The notes below the pieces were generated by a model. The model was not told the DNA's origin. It did no database searches and saw nothing but the letters and a program-made list of their open reading frames with translations. Source: Acidovorax sp. (GTDB lineage: Bacteria > Pseudomonadota > Gammaproteobacteria > Burkholderiales > Burkholderiaceae_C). Taken from it: a DNA stretch of 64,000 bases. Below are positions 40,463 through 49,291 of this stretch, piece by piece. The translations under genes were made by a program, and so were the position numbers. Positions within the stretch are counted from its first letter, which is position 1, and every line of letters starts with the position of its first letter. Location: NCBI GenBank assembly GCA_018780365.1, contig JADMJR010000210.1, forward strand, positions 1-64,000. Direction: 5' to 3'.

Positions 40463-41527
40463 TCAGAAAGCCCTGTCCAGCAATGCGCGGATCTGCTCAG
40501 GGGACTTGCCCAAGAAGCTGCCCATCACGTTGCTGTCACTCATTTCCATCAATGCCTGGGCCTCGTCGTGAGGCGCCTTGGAGCCAGCCGGGATTTCCGA
40601 CAGGCTGGTTGGCACCACAGGCTTTGCCTTGGCAAGTGCGGCTTTCGCCGCGTCAGCCACTGCCACCGGGGCGGCCGTGGTTTGCTGGTTCGTCTTCCCG
40701 GTCGCTGCCTTGAACGTGTCGAAGAACTCAATCACTTCTGCGGTCGTGCCTTTTTGCAGGACGGCTTGGAAGCCAGCCCGCGCAAAGCTCGGCTGCGATG
40801 CAATCCATTCGGCCAGCTCCTTGCTTTCCACAATGGAGTCGGCGTCGGGGTGCTTCTGCAGAATCGCACCGTAGTGCGATTGGGTGGTGGTATCAGCGTG
40901 GAGCTTCTGAATTGGTGCCAGGTCGTTTTTCAACTCCCTGCGTACTTCTTCCAGCAACTCGGCTTTCAACTCCTGCCGCAGGGCATCTCTGCTCTGCGTG
41001 TGCAGCTTGTGGATGCCCTCGGCAATCGCCTTGTCGGAGAAGTCACCAAACATGGCGGGGTCCGCACCTTGCTCGATGGCAGCTGCAGCGGTGGCCACGG
41101 CCTGGTCTTGCTTGGTCGGGGCTTGCCCGTTGTCGGCGCGTTGCTGGGCCTGGGCTTCCAGGCTTGCCAACTTCTCTAATGCAGCGGCTGCTTGCGCTTT
41201 CCAGTGCTGCTCACCCTGGCGTGCCTGTTCCAGCTTCTCGTAAGGGATGGTGTGGACACCATCTCTCGCCAGCACCACAGCCTTTGAAGGGTCGGGTTCT
41301 GGTTGACCTGCTGGCGCTTGCGCGCCGTCTACTTCATCCTTCGTTTCGTTCTTGGTCGCCTGTTCGTCCGCCTTGGCTTCTTGCGCAGTTGGCGCGGCAA
41401 CGGGCATGCCGCTTTCCAGTAATGAGCTGGTATCGCCCTCGGGCAGATTCATCATCTGCGCCATCTGCGCATCGGTCAGGTCGCCGTTCACGGCGTGCTC
41501 TCGGAAATACTCTGCTTGAGTCGTCAT
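40463..41527 (-). CDS. Probable scaffolding protein
   Basis: Acidic/Gln-rich coiled coil between portal and capsid. Confidence 0.65.
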   Translation of the reverse strand: MTTQAEYFREHAVNGDLTDAQMAQMMNLPEGDTSSLLESGMPVAAPTAQEAKADEQATKNETKDEVDGAQAPAGQPEPDPSKAVVLARDGVHTIPYEKLEQARQGEQHWKAQAAAALEKLASLEAQAQQRADNGQAPTKQDQAVATAAAAIEQGADPAMFGDFSDKAIAEGIHKLHTQSRDALRQELKAELLEEVRRELKNDLAPIQKLHADTTTQSHYGAILQKHPDADSIVESKELAEWIASQPSFARAGFQAVLQKGTTAEVIEFFDTFKAATGKTNQQTTAAPVAVADAAKAALAKAKPVVPTSLSEIPAGSKAPHDEAQALMEMSDSNVMGSFLGKSPEQIRALLDRAF

Positions 41528-41731
41528 TGCATCCCTGCCACATATCGGAGTGGCGCCATAGGTCTGCATTCGACTGGCCCGCGCAAGCCAAAAGGCCTGC
41601 GCTGGTCAATCTCCAGCTTGGTGTAACGGCAATGCCGCCACCTTGGGAACGCGAGCCTTCACAGGCTTGCGACGTCGCCCGCGCTTCACAGCGCTGGCTT
41701 GAATCACACTTTGCCGAACTACGCAAGAAAT

Positions 41732-41750
41732 GACGAACCCTGCAGGGGAT
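41732..41750 (-). promoter_or_regulatory. Late-region motif copy 5
   Basis: Minus strand ATCCCCTGCAGGGTTCGTC between portal and scaffold genes. Confidence 0.6.
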
Positions 41751-41792
41751 GCCCGCCAATTGCGGTGCAAATGCTGGCGGTAAATGCTGCAC

Positions 41793-44081
41793 CTAAGTCG
41801 GCAGGTTGTCGGCAGGTGTGGGGGTTTCAATCCCGGACAATGGCGAAGCGCCTTGATCAGGAACGGGCGGAAAACTGGGGCTGGTGTTCTCGCGCACAGG
41901 CGGTGGTTGAAACCCGCGACCTTCACCAGCCCGCAGCAACGGGTCAGGAGCGGAGGAGAAACCTTCAGGAACCGGGAAGTTAGGGTCGTCGCCACCAAGC
42001 GTCGGGTACTTGTAATTCGCCCCCTTCATGATCTCGTCGGCAATCGGCGCGATCTCCGGCATCGATGCCACTTGAACGCCGCCTGACATAGCGCTGAACG
42101 AGGCCTGAGTGCCGGTGAGCACTTGTTTGGCCTCGATGAGTCCGATCTCAGCCTCGGTCTTGCGCTCTTTCATGGACAGTTCGCGATCCTTCGCGTCCGC
42201 GCCAGCCTTGGCCAGTGCATCCTTCACAGACTGGTCCACGCGCTCCTGGATTTGCTCGGGGGTCATCTGCTGCGATGCCTCACGCACCGAGCGAATGATC
42301 TCTTCCTTGTCGGGCAGGTCCATCAGAGACAGCATGTGCGGCAGGGCCACGATCTGCATATGCTGCGGCATGGCCTTGAATGCCTCGCTGAGCGCGGAAA
42401 GCTGCTGCACGCGGAAGCTGCCCGAGCTGGGCACATCGTCGAGCGCCACCTTGAGTCGGGTGCGCTGCACATCGTTCGTGCGATATGCCATGCCCGTAAA
42501 GTCGTCCCGCGCCGGCGCATTCAGGATCACAGTGCGATCTTCCCGCACCGCGTTGCCAGGGATCAGTACCGCCTCTTCCTCGGTCATGTCCTCGATGATG
42601 AGCGACAGCAGCAACTCGCCTACCTTCGTGCGGGCAGCCATGAAGTTATCCATCAAGGCGGCCAGCGTCTGGGAGGATTGCTCGATCTGGGTCTGCTCTT
42701 GCACGCCGGAGGTGGCGTTGCCCTGCATGCCCATAAAGCCGGAGGTGATCCCGCTCGCGCGCTCAATGCCCAGGCGGCTGTCCTGCAGCATCTTGTACTG
42801 CTGTTCGGTCAGTTGGAAGTCCCGAAACACCTGGAAGCGAGCGCCTCTGTTCTCATTGAAATGTTTGGCATCAAGAATGATGTCTGCATCAACACGGCTG
42901 ACCTGCTGACGCAGTTGGGCATCAGACATGGCAACAGCGCCCTTGGTGCGCTCCGTGCGTGTCGCGGACAGGCCCCAGCGGATCTTGCTGATAGCGCTGT
43001 TCACGTTGTCCTGCAGATAGACCATGCCACGAACGCGACCGAACGGGATCCCGGTGCGGTCCTCACGGTGGCCCCAGAAAGGCACATAGGGGAATTCGTG
43101 GTGGCTGTACGGCGTTTTCCCGTCGTAGAGTTTGTGCGGTCCTGCCCAGAACGACACATACATGCGCGGCATCGTGGCTTTCATTGCCCGGACAGCGCCA
43201 GTGGCCAGAAGCACATCGTGGGCCGGGTTACGCCGATCGTACTCCACAACGCGGCCGTCCTTGGCCTTGAGCACTGTGACATGCTCCCACTTCCGATACC
43301 ACATCTCGAACAGGCAGACGCGGCCTGTTTCGCAGTCGCGCCATTGCTGCTCTTCAATGCTCCAGCCGCGCTCGTCCAACAGGTTCATCGCGAGACCCGT
43401 GCTAGAACCGCCATCCAGCGACAGCGCCGTCTGATCGGTCCAGCGACCCATAGTCATGCGCAGGAGGTCGGCGTGATCCGGGAACTTGAGCACCGCTTGC
43501 TCCAGATCCGTCCACCGACGACGCAGCAGGTAGCGAGCATCGCTGAGGTCAGGCTCCACGCTCAGGTGGTCCCAGAAGACTTCGTTGCGATGAATGGACC
43601 GGCAGCGATACGGGTACTTGAACGGGTCAGTCTCGCGCGCCACTTCTACCCAGCCGATACCGACGCACACCTGGGGGCGGAAAGCCTCGCTGCACGCGGA
43701 ATCGGCTTTGCTGTTGCGCTCGGCTTGGTTTAGCTTGTAGTTCAAGGCATACGCCACATCATCACCTTGGCCAGCTCGATCAGGAGTGATGCGCCAATCC
43801 CGGCGGGTCTTGGCTTCAAGACCCAGTACCGCCTCAATCGCGGGCCCGATCAGAGGCTCAATGGCTGGAGGCATACCCAGCGCCTTTTGGCGCTGCAGCA
43901 CCTCCGCATCCAGCTGGTTCCCGTCTACATAGTCCATCTCCCTGTCTGCGCGCGAGCGCCAGGAAGGCTGGTTTTGAATTTCGTGCAGGTAGCGGGTATA
44001 GGCTTGGAGCGTGAGCCCGGTATCCGCGCCCTGCTGTCCCGCTGGCTGGTCGGTGGGGGTGGTGTAGGTGGTCATAGTCAT
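41793..44081 (-). CDS. P22-like portal protein
   Basis: SRADREMDYVDGNQLDAEVLQRQKALGMPPAIEPLIGPAIEAVLGLEAKTRRDWRITPD. Confidence 0.85.
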   Translation of the reverse strand: MTMTTYTTPTDQPAGQQGADTGLTLQAYTRYLHEIQNQPSWRSRADREMDYVDGNQLDAEVLQRQKALGMPPAIEPLIGPAIEAVLGLEAKTRRDWRITPDRAGQGDDVAYALNYKLNQAERNSKADSACSEAFRPQVCVGIGWVEVARETDPFKYPYRCRSIHRNEVFWDHLSVEPDLSDARYLLRRRWTDLEQAVLKFPDHADLLRMTMGRWTDQTALSLDGGSSTGLAMNLLDERGWSIEEQQWRDCETGRVCLFEMWYRKWEHVTVLKAKDGRVVEYDRRNPAHDVLLATGAVRAMKATMPRMYVSFWAGPHKLYDGKTPYSHHEFPYVPFWGHREDRTGIPFGRVRGMVYLQDNVNSAISKIRWGLSATRTERTKGAVAMSDAQLRQQVSRVDADIILDAKHFNENRGARFQVFRDFQLTEQQYKMLQDSRLGIERASGITSGFMGMQGNATSGVQEQTQIEQSSQTLAALMDNFMAARTKVGELLLSLIIEDMTEEEAVLIPGNAVREDRTVILNAPARDDFTGMAYRTNDVQRTRLKVALDDVPSSGSFRVQQLSALSEAFKAMPQHMQIVALPHMLSLMDLPDKEEIIRSVREASQQMTPEQIQERVDQSVKDALAKAGADAKDRELSMKERKTEAEIGLIEAKQVLTGTQASFSAMSGGVQVASMPEIAPIADEIMKGANYKYPTLGGDDPNFPVPEGFSSAPDPLLRAGEGRGFQPPPVRENTSPSFPPVPDQGASPLSGIETPTPADNLPT

Positions 44082-45697
44082 GCTCGCCAGTCGGGGTCGT
44101 CGGGTTCTTCGTAGGTGTGCCGTTCTTCACCGATTGCTCCAAGCTCCTTCTGCTGCGCCCACTGGCGCAATGCGTCGGCGCCCTCACTGCATCCGTTGGA
44201 CTTGTCGGGCTCGTCGGTGAAACGGTTGTCGGCGCGGTTGAACCGCTTGCGGTATCCCTCAATGCGGGCAATGCCCTTTTTGCACCGCGTTTTGTCGAAA
44301 TAGGCGGCCTTGAGGTGCTTGCGCGTGGCCTGGATGCCGGTAATGAGCTGCGTAATGACAGGCACAACGTGAAATTTTTCACCTGGCATCAACTCTTCAA
44401 GCTGCTCTTTTGTGCTCTTGTTGTAGTCACTGAGTCGCTTGTGATTGGCGTCATGAGGCAGGTAGTGCCCACCGAACACATACCCCAGCTTGCGCAGCTC
44501 TGCCACGTAGAAACGCAAGTCCTCGTTGTGGGCCTCTAGGTAGTTGATGAAACGATCCTCGCCGCGCAACTCCTGATGGAACCAGATAGCGCATCCATCG
44601 CTGCGGCCAATGTCCCAGAAGGTGTAAACAGGCGCATCCAGCACCAGAACATCGCAGATCCCGCCACGCTTGCGCAGGGCCACCATGTCCTTGGCGTAGT
44701 AGTTGCCCTCGGTGGACAGCTGAAAAGCCTCGTCAGGAGTGGATGGATACTCCTGCCACATCCGTTCTTCTTTGCCCGAGAAGTCAGCCGTTTTGGTTGC
44801 CACATACCACGCGCGCTGGTCTGGATCGATGCGGCATTCCATTGCCACCTCGATCCCGTCGAAGTATTCGTGCTCTTCAGGACTGATAGCCACCGTTTGG
44901 CTGTCCAGGCGGTACTTCGGCTCCTGCCACCACGCGTAGAAGTGGAAACGGTAGTCTTTTGGTGTGAGCTTCTGTCGACTGGCGTGCAGCTTCTGTGACT
45001 GCTCCACCATGTCGAAAAACTCGCCTTCACGGCCCTCGGCGGTGGATTCGATCACCAATACGCCATTGGTCGGAACCGCAGGAATTGAGCCTGTGACTAC
45101 CTCGGCCGCCTTGTCTGGATACTTCGCGCAGATCTTGCCGAACTCGGAAACGTGCAGGCGGTGGATGGTGCCTGAGCGCATGGACGTGGCCACACGCACA
45201 GAGCTGTTGTTGTGCGCGAAAAGAAGTTCGTCCGCGTTGTCTGCCGCCAGCGGAAACCTCTCACGGAGGACTGCTGGGAGGTTGTTGTAGGCGAACTTCA
45301 CCTTGTCTCGGAAGATCACCTTTGCCGCATCGCGATCCTGGGCAATGATCCCGCAGCGCTGGTCATCGTTGAACAACGCATGGTCAAGCCACAACACAGC
45401 AATCAATGTCGTGAATCCAAGCTGCCGCGCCTTGAGAATCAGGTTGCGATGCCACATGCGCGTGATGAAACGGCGCTGAGCCCGATTCGGGCGGAACGGC
45501 ATCACCATGGCCTCTTCAGCGTCGTCATCGCCCTTGACCATGATCTTGTAGAGGCAGCCAGAAAATAGGCGCCACTCTGGATCGGCCAACTTGCGGGCCA
45601 GGTCCTCCGGGCTCGATGGCAGCGGGTCCAGCGGCTCGTCGCGAATGATGCGAACTTCTGGGTCGCCCGGGCCGCGCTCAACGATGGTCGAGGCCAT
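44078..45697 (-). CDS. Terminase large subunit
   Basis: MPFRPNRAQRRFITRMWHRNLILKARQLGFTTLIAVLWLDHALFNDDQRCGIIAQD. Confidence 0.85.
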   Translation of the reverse strand: MASTIVERGPGDPEVRIIRDEPLDPLPSSPEDLARKLADPEWRLFSGCLYKIMVKGDDDAEEAMVMPFRPNRAQRRFITRMWHRNLILKARQLGFTTLIAVLWLDHALFNDDQRCGIIAQDRDAAKVIFRDKVKFAYNNLPAVLRERFPLAADNADELLFAHNNSSVRVATSMRSGTIHRLHVSEFGKICAKYPDKAAEVVTGSIPAVPTNGVLVIESTAEGREGEFFDMVEQSQKLHASRQKLTPKDYRFHFYAWWQEPKYRLDSQTVAISPEEHEYFDGIEVAMECRIDPDQRAWYVATKTADFSGKEERMWQEYPSTPDEAFQLSTEGNYYAKDMVALRKRGGICDVLVLDAPVYTFWDIGRSDGCAIWFHQELRGEDRFINYLEAHNEDLRFYVAELRKLGYVFGGHYLPHDANHKRLSDYNKSTKEQLEELMPGEKFHVVPVITQLITGIQATRKHLKAAYFDKTRCKKGIARIEGYRKRFNRADNRFTDEPDKSNGCSEGADALRQWAQQKELGAIGEERHTYEEPDDPDWRA

Positions 45698-45699
45698 TC

Positions 45700-46380
45700 T
45701 CAACTCCTGCCCTTCTCGTGCTCAGGGTCGTCAGCGACTGGTTTGAAAGAACTGTTCCCGCCGCTGGTGATGGCCTTGAGCAACTCGGCCAGCGGGTCAA
45801 CCTTTTGAGTGTTGTCCTTCTCGTACAGCCCCAGGATCTTCGCGGCCTGGTCGAGCGCCGCGTTCTTGTTGGCGATCTTGTACTTCTTGACGTGCCCGAC
45901 CAGTACCCGGTCTTCACCAGTGCCCGCCCACTCTTCGAGAACGTCCAGGCCAACGATGCACGCGGCGGTGTCATCGTCCAGTTCGGTGACATCCTTCGGG
46001 CGGCCGTCCGCGTGGAACATCTTGCGGGGATCGAAGAAGGCAATGCGCGCGATCTCGCGCTGCACCCGGGCCTGCGTCAGCTCCATCGCGGCGAGGCGTT
46101 CATCCTGCCGCGCGGCGATTTCCGACTGCTTTGCTTCCAAAAGGGAAGCGATCTGTGGTTTTTTGAGGTTCTCCGCCCCGATCTTGTAGGCGGTCTTGGG
46201 GCTGTAACCCGCAGCCAGAGCGGCTTGCGTGGCGTTTCCGGAAATCAGGTATTCCGCTACAAACTTCGCCTGTTTTGGCAGCAAACCATCGACGCGCGCA
46301 GTAGCGGCAGCGGCCTTTTGGGTTGCTGAGGAAGTCTTTTTTGTGGAGCGGGCAGCTTTTGCTACCTTTTTTGGTGCCAT
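45700..46380 (-). CDS. Terminase small subunit
   Basis: LLPKQAKFVAEYLISGNATQAALAAGYSPKTAYKIGAENLKKPQI, next to TerL. Confidence 0.8.
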   Translation of the reverse strand: MAPKKVAKAARSTKKTSSATQKAAAATARVDGLLPKQAKFVAEYLISGNATQAALAAGYSPKTAYKIGAENLKKPQIASLLEAKQSEIAARQDERLAAMELTQARVQREIARIAFFDPRKMFHADGRPKDVTELDDDTAACIVGLDVLEEWAGTGEDRVLVGHVKKYKIANKNAALDQAAKILGLYEKDNTQKVDPLAELLKAITSGGNSSFKPVADDPEHEKGRS

Positions 46381-46411
46381 GCCCGGAATGATTCCGGGCA
46401 TGCGAAAAGCC

Positions 46412-46430
46412 GTCGAACCCTACAGGGGGA
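46412..46430 (-). promoter_or_regulatory. Late-region motif copy 6
   Basis: Minus strand TCCCCCTGTAGGGTTCGAC, 31 nt upstream of the TerS ATG. Confidence 0.65.
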
Positions 46431-46938
46431 GTGCCGCCTGAGCAGTGGCCGACTTGCGCACATCGCGCAGCGCCTGTTTCAGGTTCGCGTTCTCATGCCG
46501 CAGATCAGCGAGGGCGCTTTCGATGGCCTTGATCTTCTCGGACATGCTGAACCTGACCGCATCGCCTGCCAGGTAGCTCCCCATCTCGGCGCTCTCCGCT
46601 GGCGTCACCGCAATAGAGAACTCGTCCCCCACCTCAAGCAACCGCCAGCCATCGGTCAATGTGGAGAGCGAGATCTTCCGCTTTGGCGGGAAGGCCTCTT
46701 CCAGCTCGTAAATGCCCTTGGACCGCCCGATGGCATGGATGCGGCGGGCGTCCTTGAGCGTCTTCAGGGCATCGCCCAGGCGCTGGCGGCTGATCTCGCT
46801 CATCTCGTCGTAGATCGAGTCCACCGTGAAGGTGCGACCGTCGCCCTGGGCGGCCACCGCCTTTCCTACGGCCAGCACACGGTCAGCCAGGCGCTCAATG
46901 CGGTCCTGCGGCGGTGTCGTCGTCTGTTCAGCGGTCAT
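46420..46938 (-). CDS. Hypothetical phage protein
   Basis: MTAEQTTTPPQDRIERLADRVLAVGKAVAAQGDGRTFTVDSIYDEM. Confidence 0.55.
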   Translation of the reverse strand: MTAEQTTTPPQDRIERLADRVLAVGKAVAAQGDGRTFTVDSIYDEMSEISRQRLGDALKTLKDARRIHAIGRSKGIYELEEAFPPKRKISLSTLTDGWRLLEVGDEFSIAVTPAESAEMGSYLAGDAVRFSMSEKIKAIESALADLRHENANLKQALRDVRKSATAQAALPL

Positions 46939-46958
46939 AGAGTCCTCCCTGGTTGCTT

Positions 46959-47291
46959 TCATGCGGCGTGGTTGTTCCAAATCGTGTGCAGCGCTGGCGC
47001 TCTGGCGATGGCCCTGGCCACTGTGGTTTCGGTCGTGGGCCTGGTCTTGCCCGGGCGCGGCTTCGGCTCCAGCCGCTCGCGCCATGTGGGCTTCACCGCG
47101 TAGGTGGGATACCGGTGATCCCGGTCAACGACGATCAGCCCACGCAGGGCCCAGCGGCGCAGCGCCTGGTGCACGGAGTTGTAGGTAAGGCCTGTTGCCT
47201 CCGTGACCTTCCTGGCGGTGGCGGGGCCAATGGCTTCCAGAGCCGTGAAGACGGCGACGGTTTGGTCGCCCAGGTTGCTGCTGGTTGTCAT
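46959..47291 (-). CDS. Winged-helix/HTH protein
   Basis: LEAIGPATARKVTEATGLTYNSVHQALRRWALRGLI. Confidence 0.6.
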   Translation of the reverse strand: MTTSSNLGDQTVAVFTALEAIGPATARKVTEATGLTYNSVHQALRRWALRGLIVVDRDHRYPTYAVKPTWRERLEPKPRPGKTRPTTETTVARAIARAPALHTIWNNHAA

Positions 47292-47824
47292 GGCTGCAGG
47301 GCTCCTGGTGTTGCGTTCAGCCGGTCAAGCGCCCATGCAGCTGCAGCCCGATCGCGCTGTGCACTGCTCCCGTCGAAGGCGATGGCGCGCCACTCAAGCA
47401 CCTGGGCCAGATGGGCGGCCATGAATGCGGCAGCCTTCTGCGCGCGCGGTGCCGGGCCCTGATCCAGCCACTGGTGGCACGCGGCGCAGCCCCACACGCT
47501 GTATTGGTCGTCTGCCTTGCGCGCCCCGGCCTTGCCATGGACGCTCAGGTTGCTGTGGCAGCACACCACCGTGGCGCGGTCCTGGGTGCACACGCCGGGA
47601 ACGCGCAGGAGGCAGGGCATACCCTGGGCCATGTCGCGCAGGTGGGCGTTGCGCTGGGCGGCCGACTTCGGGGCAGCGGCGGGCGCGGCCACCACCGGCT
47701 GCGGCGCGCGGAATGCGCCGGGCGTGACGGTTGGCATGGCTCTCACGCGGTCTGGGTCGCGTGGTTCGCGGCGGGGTGCGCGGGGGCGGAAGCCGGTGCG
47801 CTTGAGTGGGGCGCTGCGGTTCAT
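47288..47824 (-). CDS. DUF1364 family (nuclease-domain, NinG/HNH-like) protein
   Basis: GMPCLLRVPGVCTQDRATVVCCHSNLSVHGKAGARKADDQYSVWGCAACHQWLDQG. Confidence 0.8.
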   Translation of the reverse strand: MNRSAPLKRTGFRPRAPRREPRDPDRVRAMPTVTPGAFRAPQPVVAAPAAAPKSAAQRNAHLRDMAQGMPCLLRVPGVCTQDRATVVCCHSNLSVHGKAGARKADDQYSVWGCAACHQWLDQGPAPRAQKAAAFMAAHLAQVLEWRAIAFDGSSAQRDRAAAAWALDRLNATPGALQP

Positions 47825-48234
47825 CCGTGCGCCTCCAGGTCGTAGAAGGTCACACCCAAGTTCGCGGCGGCGAAGGCCTCCACCTGGTCGGAGAACTCGC
47901 AGAACTCGGCTGTGGTCAGGCTGGTAGAACTCTTTCCGATCACTTCCCCATTGGGCAGCTCCACCACGCCGATGAACTGGCGCTTGAATTGCTCGTGCCA
48001 CGTCTCGGCGCTGTACAGCCGGCCGTTCACCGTGGCCTGCTCCGCGATCTGCTTGAGCACACCGTTGCCCCAGTAGCGGCGGTTTTGGGCCTTCGTGCGC
48101 TTGCGGCGGCTGATGCTTAGAACCCAGCGTCCACCACCCTGCAGCACCCGGGCGAGAAACGGGAACACCTGCCCCTTGATCGCGGCCCATGCCTGCGCCC
48201 GGTTGTGCAGTTCCACGGTGAGAGTGTCATCCAT
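47821..48234 (-). CDS. NinB-like recombination protein
   Basis: SISRRKRTKAQNRRYWGNGVLKQIAEQATVNGRLYSAETWHEQFKRQFIG. Confidence 0.85.
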   Translation of the reverse strand: MDDTLTVELHNRAQAWAAIKGQVFPFLARVLQGGGRWVLSISRRKRTKAQNRRYWGNGVLKQIAEQATVNGRLYSAETWHEQFKRQFIGVVELPNGEVIGKSSTSLTTAEFCEFSDQVEAFAAANLGVTFYDLEAHG

Positions 48235-48577
48235 GGGAGACCTCCACGCGCACAAAACCGCCCACTTCATCGGACTTGATGGGTGTCAGCTCCCAGTGCT
48301 TGTCATCCACACCCAGCACATCGGCCAAACCGTCCAGGCCGGATTTCATGCGTGCGATGCAGTTGTCCAAGTCGTGAGCGCGGCGGTCCGGTGGGACAAA
48401 CGTGATGGTCAGGTGTAGGCGCTCGGCCTCAATGCGCTTGGCGCCCTGCTCTTTTGCTGTCCATGCGCAGGCGTGGCGGTATGCCTTCTTTGCACGCGAC
48501 AGTGCGCCCCAGTGCTGGCGCGCGTTTGGGCTCAGGGCCGTGGGTGGCCACGGGAGGGTGAGGTGCAAGATGGTCAT
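48227..48577 (-). CDS. RusA family crossover junction endodeoxyribonuclease
   Basis: LPWPPTALSPNARQHWGALSRAKKAYR...RRAHDLDNCIARMKSGLDGLADVLGVDD. Confidence 0.88.
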   Translation of the reverse strand: MTILHLTLPWPPTALSPNARQHWGALSRAKKAYRHACAWTAKEQGAKRIEAERLHLTITFVPPDRRAHDLDNCIARMKSGLDGLADVLGVDDKHWELTPIKSDEVGGFVRVEVSHG

Positions 48578-48885
48578 ACCCCATCCTTCTGCCCACGGGC
48601 GCGGATGACGCGAGCGCATCCGCCGTGGCCGAGCGTGGACACCTGGCGTAGCATGACGTTTGACAGTGAGTCCGCTGGCCCTTGTTGAGCTTCGGCGGTT
48701 ATCGCGGCGAACTGGTCACACAGATCAGCACACGCCTCCCGCTCCTTGGTGGCGCCGTCACGCAAGCCGGTCGCATATGCGCGATGGAGTGCCGCAACAA
48801 GGTTTGGCACATCCTCGGCTGCAAGCTGAATGCCCAGCTCGCGCGCAATGTGCGCAGCAGGGAATGATTGTTCAATGCTGCTCAC
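48574..48885 (-). CDS. Hypothetical phage protein (GTG start)
   Basis: VSSIEQSFPAAHIARELGIQLAAEDVPNLVAALHRAYATGLRDGATKEREACADLCD. Confidence 0.5.
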   Translation of the reverse strand: MSSIEQSFPAAHIARELGIQLAAEDVPNLVAALHRAYATGLRDGATKEREACADLCDQFAAITAEAQQGPADSLSNVMLRQVSTLGHGGCARVIRARGQKDGV

Positions 48886-48889
48886 GCGC

Positions 48890-49102
48890 TCACCCTCCAC
48901 TCCTTGGCCGTGAGGCCGACGACTTCCCCACCCAGGCCACGCGCGCGGCCACCACATCCGGCTCCGCCTCCTTGTGCTTCGCGCACAGGTGCTCGGGTCC
49001 AAAGAAAATCCACGGTTTGCCCAGGGCGCACGGACACATGCGGTGCTTTGCCATGTCCTTGGCTTGCTTGGGGGACCAGTGGGTACAGGTTTGACAGGTC
49101 AT
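48890..49102 (-). CDS. Small Cys-containing phage protein
   Basis: MTCQTCTHWSPKQAKDMAKHRMCPCALGKPWIFFGPEHLC. Confidence 0.55.
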   Translation of the reverse strand: MTCQTCTHWSPKQAKDMAKHRMCPCALGKPWIFFGPEHLCAKHKEAEPDVVAARVAWVGKSSASRPRSGG

Positions 49103-49290
49103 GCATGGGCGCCCCCGAACAGATCCAGCGTGCGCGTATCCCGGCAGGCCTCGGATGCTCTGCCCCGGCGCTTGGGCTCGATCAGCCCAGCCTTGCGCGC
49201 GCACACCCTGCCAAAGGGCTGGGCGCCGATGACCACGGCGGGGTGCAGGGTGACTCGGCCGCAGCGGGCGCAGTGGAGTTTCTGCGGCAT
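49099..49290 (-). CDS. Small zinc-ribbon-like phage protein
   Basis: MPQKLHCARCGRVTLHPAVVIGAQPFGRVCARKAGL. Confidence 0.55.
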   Translation of the reverse strand: MPQKLHCARCGRVTLHPAVVIGAQPFGRVCARKAGLIEPKRRGRASEACRDTRTLDLFGGAHA

Positions 49291-49291
49291 G

